A stretch of DNA of 64,000 nt from DYJB01 sp963777165 (GTDB taxonomy: Bacteria > Chloroflexota > Anaerolineae > Anaerolineales > E44-bin32). The notes beneath the pieces are model-generated. The model was not told the DNA's origin. It did not search any database and saw only the letters and a list, made by a program, of their open reading frames with translations. The translations under genes and the position numbers were made by a program. The stretch spans positions 1 through 64,000 of the forward strand of contig CAVZPO010000021.1 in NCBI GenBank assembly GCA_963777165.1, in the 5' to 3' direction. Positions 59,854 to 64,000 of the stretch are shown here, piece by piece (within the stretch, counting starts at the first letter, position 1; every line of letters begins with the position of its first letter).

Positions 59854-61527
59854 ATGGACCGCGAGAGCTTCATTACGATGATGTCCCAGGCCAAGCTGCA
59901 CGACCTGACTCAAGCCTGCAGCGTGTTCACGCCCCCCTGGCCCGGGGAGAAATCGCTGGAAGTGCATTTCTTCAAGCGCGTCACCGGTGCGTACGGCGGC
60001 GGGCAGGGCGCCAATGGTCAGATCCTGAACTGGAGCAATACGGTCGGCACCCACCTGGTGGGCGAACGGGCCTTTCACTCCGGCGGGCGCGCCATCGCCG
60101 ACATTCCGCTCAAGGACCTGTGCGGTCCCGGCGTGATCGTCGACATCTCGGACCTGGTCTCGGACTACGGCATCATCACCCCCGAGATGATCACCCAGAA
60201 GGCCGAGGTCAAGAAGGGCGACATTCTGATCCTCAACACCGGGTATCACAAGTACTCCTGGGATCAGCCGCAGGTGGATAACCCGAATGCGCAGGGCGGA
60301 GTGGAATCCATGGAGTTTGGGTTTCTCGTGCGCCATCCGGGGCCTTCCATGGCTTTCTACAAGTGGGCCTTGGACATGAAGCTCAAAGTCCTCGGAGTAG
60401 ACTGCGGCGCCGCCGAACACCCCATGAACACCCCCATCCGCCGGATGCATGAAAGCCACTTCAAGCTGGCCGAGGAGAAGCTGAAGCGGGAAACCGGCAA
60501 GACCTGGGATGAGGCCTTCCCGCAGGGCGAGTATTACGAGCTCACCCACCTGACGATGCCGCAGCAGCACCTCGTGCTGGCCGAGTGCATCGTCGGCGAG
60601 ATCGACGTGCTCAAGAACAAGCGCGCCTGGATCCAGATCATGCCGATCCCCTTCGTGGAGGTGGAGACCGCCTGGGCGCGTGTCACCGCCCTGACCGCGC
60701 CGGCTGGAATGAGCGAAGACGCGTTCCTGGCCGCGATGCAGAGCTCGGAAATGATCGACATGACCGTGCCCTTCAGCGTCCAGACCCCGCAGTGGCTCAA
60801 CTACGTTCCCCTGAGTGTCACCTACACCAAACGCGTGGGCGGGCAGTACTTCGGCATGGGACGCAACGGCTCCATCTGCAACGCCAGCATCCACCTCGGC
60901 ACGCACATGGACGGCGAGAAGCACTTCTATCCCAATGGACGGACGATCGGACAGGTTCCCCTGTCGGAATGGGTCGGACCCGGCGTCATCGCCGATATCT
61001 CGCATCTGGTCAGCGATTCCAGCGTCTACACCCCCAAGATGATTGAAGGCGTGGTCGACATCCGCAAGGGCGACATCCTGGTGATCAAGACGGGGTGGAA
61101 CAAGTTCGGCTGGTGCAGCAAGGATTCGGATGAGTTCCGCTACATGGTCAAACACCCGGGGCCTTCGGCTGACTTTTCGAAGTGGGCGGCCGACCTGGGA
61201 CTCAAGTGGATCGGCGTAGACGCCGTATCCGCCGACCACCCGATGAACACGATCATGCGCCTGTGGCATCCCAAGACCTTCGCCGAGGCCAACGCCAAGC
61301 TGCTCAAGGACTTCGGGAAGGATTGGGATCAGATGTACCCGCTGGAAGGCTTCTACCAGGACATGCACCTCAATCTGTTCCCCAAGAAGATCGTGCACGC
61401 CGAGAACCTGGCGGGGGATATCGCCACGGCCCAGAGCGGACGTTATTACATCGGCTGTTACCCGCAGAAAGCCATGGAAGCGGAATCGATGTGGGGACGC
61501 TTTGTGGCCTTCAAAGAGGGAAAGTGA
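59854..61527 (+). CDS. Tandem cyclase-family (kynurenine-formamidase-like) protein with one degenerate half
   Basis: 557 residues made of two homologous cyclase (PF04199-type) domains. C-terminal half (from about 298) has IHLGTHMDGEKHF with His347, His351, Asp353 and His357, the metal site of these amidohydrolases. The N-terminal half (about 13-275) has NTVGTHLVGERAF: only His67 remains; Thr63, Val69 and Ala73 replace the other ligands. Both halves keep GPGVI-DIS, KKGDIL and GVD-----HPMNT. So one active and one structural or regulatory half. Usual chains have 210-270 residues. Likely hydrolyses a cyclic or linear amide in the operon's pathway. Confidence 0.88.
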   Translation: MDRESFITMMSQAKLHDLTQACSVFTPPWPGEKSLEVHFFKRVTGAYGGGQGANGQILNWSNTVGTHLVGERAFHSGGRAIADIPLKDLCGPGVIVDISDLVSDYGIITPEMITQKAEVKKGDILILNTGYHKYSWDQPQVDNPNAQGGVESMEFGFLVRHPGPSMAFYKWALDMKLKVLGVDCGAAEHPMNTPIRRMHESHFKLAEEKLKRETGKTWDEAFPQGEYYELTHLTMPQQHLVLAECIVGEIDVLKNKRAWIQIMPIPFVEVETAWARVTALTAPAGMSEDAFLAAMQSSEMIDMTVPFSVQTPQWLNYVPLSVTYTKRVGGQYFGMGRNGSICNASIHLGTHMDGEKHFYPNGRTIGQVPLSEWVGPGVIADISHLVSDSSVYTPKMIEGVVDIRKGDILVIKTGWNKFGWCSKDSDEFRYMVKHPGPSADFSKWAADLGLKWIGVDAVSADHPMNTIMRLWHPKTFAEANAKLLKDFGKDWDQMYPLEGFYQDMHLNLFPKKIVHAENLAGDIATAQSGRYYIGCYPQKAMEAESMWGRFVAFKEGK

Positions 61528-61576
61528 GGCTCCAGGCCGACGGCCTTAGGCGAGGGCCAGCTGGCGTGTATCGGAG

Positions 61577-62440
61577 ATGATTCTGGTCACCGGCGCTGCC
61601 GGCAAGACAGGTCGGGCGGTGTTGCGCGCTCTGTCCGGCCGAGGGGAGCCTGTCCGGGCGCTGATCCACCGCGCAGAACAGGCCTCTTCTCTGAGGACGC
61701 TCGGCGTCCAGGACACGCTGGTCGCAGACCTGCTCGACCAGGTTGCCATGCGGCGGGCCGTGGAAGGAGTGCGGGCGATCTATCACATGGCGCCCAATGT
61801 CAGCCCGGACGAGCTTCCCATGGGCAAGGCCGTCATCGCCGCCGCCCAATACGTAGAAGTGGAGCGCCTGGTATTCCACTCGGTCCTGCACCCGCACATC
61901 GAGGCTATGCCGCATCACTGGCAGAAAGCGCGGGTCGAGGAGTTGCTCTTCGCCTCCGGCCTGCCCTTCACCATCCTGCAGCCGACGGCCTACATGCAGA
62001 ATGTCACTGCGGCCTGGGATCAGATCCTGTCGCAGGGCCGGTATCCGGTGCCGTACTCGGCCGAGACGCGCCTGAGCCTGGTCGACCTCGAAGACGTGGC
62101 CCAGGCGGCGGCCCGGGTGCTCACCGAACCCGGACACACCGGCGCCACGATCGAACTGGCCGGCACACCGGGCATGTCCCCACGCGACATCGTGGAGGTA
62201 TTGTGCGCCGAGCTGGACCGCCCCGTGGCCGTCGAGGTGGTACCTTTGGGATTGTGGGCAGAAAGGGCCCGGGCCTCGGGCTTGGGGGAGTATCAGGTAT
62301 CGGCGCTGACCAGGATGTTCGCTTACTATGAAGTACACGGACTCTCCGGCAGCCCGCAGGCTTTGACGGGTGTCCTCGGGAGGCAGCCCACTTCCTTTCC
62401 GGCGTTTGTCCGGCGGGTCATCCAGGAGCACGCACTGTGA
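61577..62440 (+). CDS. NmrA/SDR-like NAD(P)-binding protein
   Basis: 287 residues. TGAAGKTGRAV at the start is the Rossmann Gly motif (GxxGxxG type), with RALIHRAEQAS and VRAIYHMAPNVSPDEL. The Tyr-x-x-x-Lys pair of classical SDRs is not seen, as in NmrA-like and atypical SDRs. FTILQPTAYMQNV is typical of this group. Oxidoreductase or redox-sensing regulator. ATG start; its stop overlaps the next gene by four bases. Confidence 0.85.
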   Translation: MILVTGAAGKTGRAVLRALSGRGEPVRALIHRAEQASSLRTLGVQDTLVADLLDQVAMRRAVEGVRAIYHMAPNVSPDELPMGKAVIAAAQYVEVERLVFHSVLHPHIEAMPHHWQKARVEELLFASGLPFTILQPTAYMQNVTAAWDQILSQGRYPVPYSAETRLSLVDLEDVAQAAARVLTEPGHTGATIELAGTPGMSPRDIVEVLCAELDRPVAVEVVPLGLWAERARASGLGEYQVSALTRMFAYYEVHGLSGSPQALTGVLGRQPTSFPAFVRRVIQEHAL

Positions 62441-62955
62441 CCACCGAGTTGGCCAACTACCTGGAACGACTGGAGGACCTGCGCGGCCAGATCACGGGCA
62501 TGGTCGCCAACTTGTCTGCGGAAGCCCTCAACTGGCGGCCGCTCCCGGGGACGGGCGACCACGCCACCAATTCTCTGGCGGCTCTGGCCGCCCACGCCGC
62601 CGGAGCCGAGCATTTCTGGATTGCGGAAGTTGTCGGCGGCCGCTCGGCGACCCGCGACCGGGAGGCGGAACTGGCCACGCAGGCCGCCTCTTCGGCGGAG
62701 GTTGTCCGGCTGCTGGAGAACACGGCGCTGGAGACCAGGGAGATCTTCCTGACGCTGAAGGACACCGACCTAGGGGCCACGCGTCAGACCGCAGGACGCA
62801 CGGTCCCTATGCGCTGGTGCCTGTTGCATGTGATCGACCACACCTCCCTTCACCTGGGGCACATGCAGATCACCTTCCAATTGTGGGCGGGCGGGCAGAG
62901 CAATCCATCGCCGTTGTGGTATGACCGCCTACCTCACCATCCTGAGAACGAGTAG
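62437..62955 (+). CDS. DinB-family metal-dependent protein
   Basis: 172 residues. Helical bundle with His in LAAHAAGAEHFW and a LLHVIDHTSLHLGHMQIT segment giving the three-His metal site of DinB/YfiT-like enzymes. Such proteins often use bacillithiol or mycothiol as co-substrate, but substrate is unknown here. GTG start overlaps the preceding stop. Confidence 0.85.
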   Translation: MTTELANYLERLEDLRGQITGMVANLSAEALNWRPLPGTGDHATNSLAALAAHAAGAEHFWIAEVVGGRSATRDREAELATQAASSAEVVRLLENTALETREIFLTLKDTDLGATRQTAGRTVPMRWCLLHVIDHTSLHLGHMQITFQLWAGGQSNPSPLWYDRLPHHPENE

Positions 62956-62999
62956 AGATCCAAGCACGGCTTGTCCGATGGCCCAGGAGATGAAAGTCT

Positions 63000-63881
63000 A
63001 TGAAGCCAGCCCCCTTCGATTACTACGCACCCACAACGGTCGACCAAGCCCTGGCTCTCCTGGCCGAGCACGGCTATGAGGCCAAGGTCCTGGCCGGCGG
63101 GCAGAGCCTGGTCCCGATGATGAACTTCCGCCTGGTCGAGCCTTCAGTACTGGTGGACCTGAACTCCATCCCCGACCTAGCGTTCATCCATCCCACCGAG
63201 GATGGCGGTCTGCGCATCGGCGCGCTGACGCGACACCATCAGGTCGAGGTGGATCCCCTGGTGGCGGCACGGATGCCCCTGCTCCACGAAGCCGTGCCCA
63301 AGATCGGCTATCCCCAAATCCGCCGGCGCGGCACGATGGGCGGCAGCTTGTGCCACGCGGATCCATCGGCCGAGCTCGTCGCCGTGAGCGTTGCCTTGAA
63401 CGGTCGCTTCAGGCTGCGCAGCCCCAAGGCTGAACGTTGGGTCCCGGCGCAGGACTTCTTCATCGGGTTGTTCACCACCGTCCTCGAGCCCGATGAGCTG
63501 ATGGTCGAGGTGGCCCTGCCACCCCTGCCGGCGCGAACAGGGACTTCCTTCATGGAGGTCGCCCGCCGGCGTCACGATTTCGGTCTGGTCGGAGTCGCGG
63601 CGGTTATATCGCTCGAGGAGAAGGGCGTCATCCGGCGGGCCCGCATGGTCTTCCTGAGCGCCGGCGACCGGCCGATGGAGGCCCACCGGGCGGCGGAGGC
63701 ACTTGCCGGACAGGCGCCTACGCCGGAAGCGTTTCGGGCCGCGGCGGAGATCGCCGCCTCGGACGAGATCGAGCCCAGCAGCGACATTCACGCCACCGCC
63801 GAGTTCCGCCGACATCTGGCCAAGGTTCTAGCTCGGCGCGCCCTGGATCAGGCCTGCCGGCGCGCGGCGGGGAAGGAATAG
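63000..63881 (+). CDS. Molybdenum hydroxylase FAD subunit (CoxM/XdhB-like)
   Basis: 293 residues. FDYYAPTTVDQALALLAEHG, FAD-binding AGGQSLVPMMNFRL and RRGTMGGSLCHADPSAEL, then the C-terminal CO-dehydrogenase flavoprotein domain (FTTVLEPDELMVEVALPPLP). Transfers electrons from the molybdenum active site through 2Fe-2S clusters to FAD. Related xanthine, nicotinate and CO dehydrogenases cannot be told apart from this subunit. Directly followed by the 2Fe-2S subunit. Confidence 0.93.
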   Translation: MKPAPFDYYAPTTVDQALALLAEHGYEAKVLAGGQSLVPMMNFRLVEPSVLVDLNSIPDLAFIHPTEDGGLRIGALTRHHQVEVDPLVAARMPLLHEAVPKIGYPQIRRRGTMGGSLCHADPSAELVAVSVALNGRFRLRSPKAERWVPAQDFFIGLFTTVLEPDELMVEVALPPLPARTGTSFMEVARRRHDFGLVGVAAVISLEEKGVIRRARMVFLSAGDRPMEAHRAAEALAGQAPTPEAFRAAAEIAASDEIEPSSDIHATAEFRRHLAKVLARRALDQACRRAAGKE

Positions 63882-63882
63882 C

Positions 63883-64000
63883 ATGGGAACCACGGAGCCC
63901 ACCCAGCCCAAGCTCTTCGATCTGGCACTGACGGTCAACGGCACGCGCCATGAGCAGGCGGTCGAGCCGAGATTGCTGCTGAGCGATTTCCTGCGTCACG
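63883..64000 (+). CDS. Molybdenum hydroxylase 2Fe-2S subunit, partial (CoxS/XdhC-like)
   Basis: First 39 residues only; runs off the window. LALTVNGTRHEQAVEPRLLL then SDFLRH is the start of the plant-ferredoxin-like domain. The Cys ligands and the catalytic large subunit must lie beyond the end. One base after the FAD-subunit stop. Confidence 0.85.
   Translation, partial: MGTTEPTQPKLFDLALTVNGTRHEQAVEPRLLLSDFLRH

Overview
The window is GC-rich, densely coded bacterial DNA. It looks like a member of the Chloroflexota (Anaerolineae-like). That is an inference from several traits: secreted proteins with Thr/Pro-rich linkers after lipoprotein signals, two NBR1-type Ig-like surface proteins, Roadblock-like and YbbR proteins, a RAYT with matching palindromes, and a recurring extended -10 promoter (TGnTAnnnT) placed almost on top of start codons. 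No rRNA, tRNA, phage or CRISPR was seen. At least fourteen genes read correctly only if one or two single-base shifts are allowed. This pattern suggests uncorrected indels in a long-read metagenome assembly rather than mass gene decay, so most are annotated here as one gene with a shift.

Layout. 0-11 kb is a loose, accessory-like stretch of secreted or membrane proteins of unknown role, a frameshifted RibD/DHFR-like reductase and a truncated copy of its start, a deazaflavin-type reductase, a divergent cis-prenyltransferase, an HsmA-like membrane protein and a DUF1801 protein. It is interspersed with one family of GC-rich intergenic repeats. 11-15 kb has a lipoprotein alpha/beta hydrolase, three copies of a 'TCATTGCGAGG' repeat and two zinc-ribbon proteins. 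15.8-21 kb has uvrA, a RAYT with REP palindromes around and inside it, a DUF2148 protein and about 1 kb of repeats. 21-26 kb (minus strand) is a six-gene operon: ECF sigma factor, anti-sigma-like protein, membrane protein, and a MacA/MacB-type exporter. 26-32 kb carries a GltD-like oxidoreductase, queG, a LysM protein, an esterase lipoprotein and miaB.

32-37 kb has two NBR1-Ig-like surface proteins, a LysE exporter and an unusual receiver-Roadblock-IS200-like fusion protein. 37-52 kb is core: polA, a TPR protein, cdaA-cdaR (cyclic-di-AMP synthesis and its regulator), der, lepB, a GAF/kinase-like signalling protein and comEC. 52-55 kb (minus) has a SIMPL-domain protein and an OmpR-type two-component pair.

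55.6-64 kb is a catabolic operon: GNAT-like protein, FdrA, DUF1116 (YlbE-like), a tandem cyclase-family protein, an NmrA-like reductase, a DinB-like protein, and the FAD and 2Fe-2S subunits of a molybdenum hydroxylase that runs off the window. FdrA and YlbE homologues in E. coli belong to the oxamate carbamoyltransferase of allantoin degradation. The likeliest reading is therefore degradation of an N-heterocycle or ureide: hydroxylation, ring opening by the cyclase-family hydrolase, then carbamoyl transfer. The most unusual items are the transposase-derived signalling fusion, the half-dead tandem cyclase, the ComEC whose metal-binding hydrolase motif is gone, and the widespread leaderless-type promoters.
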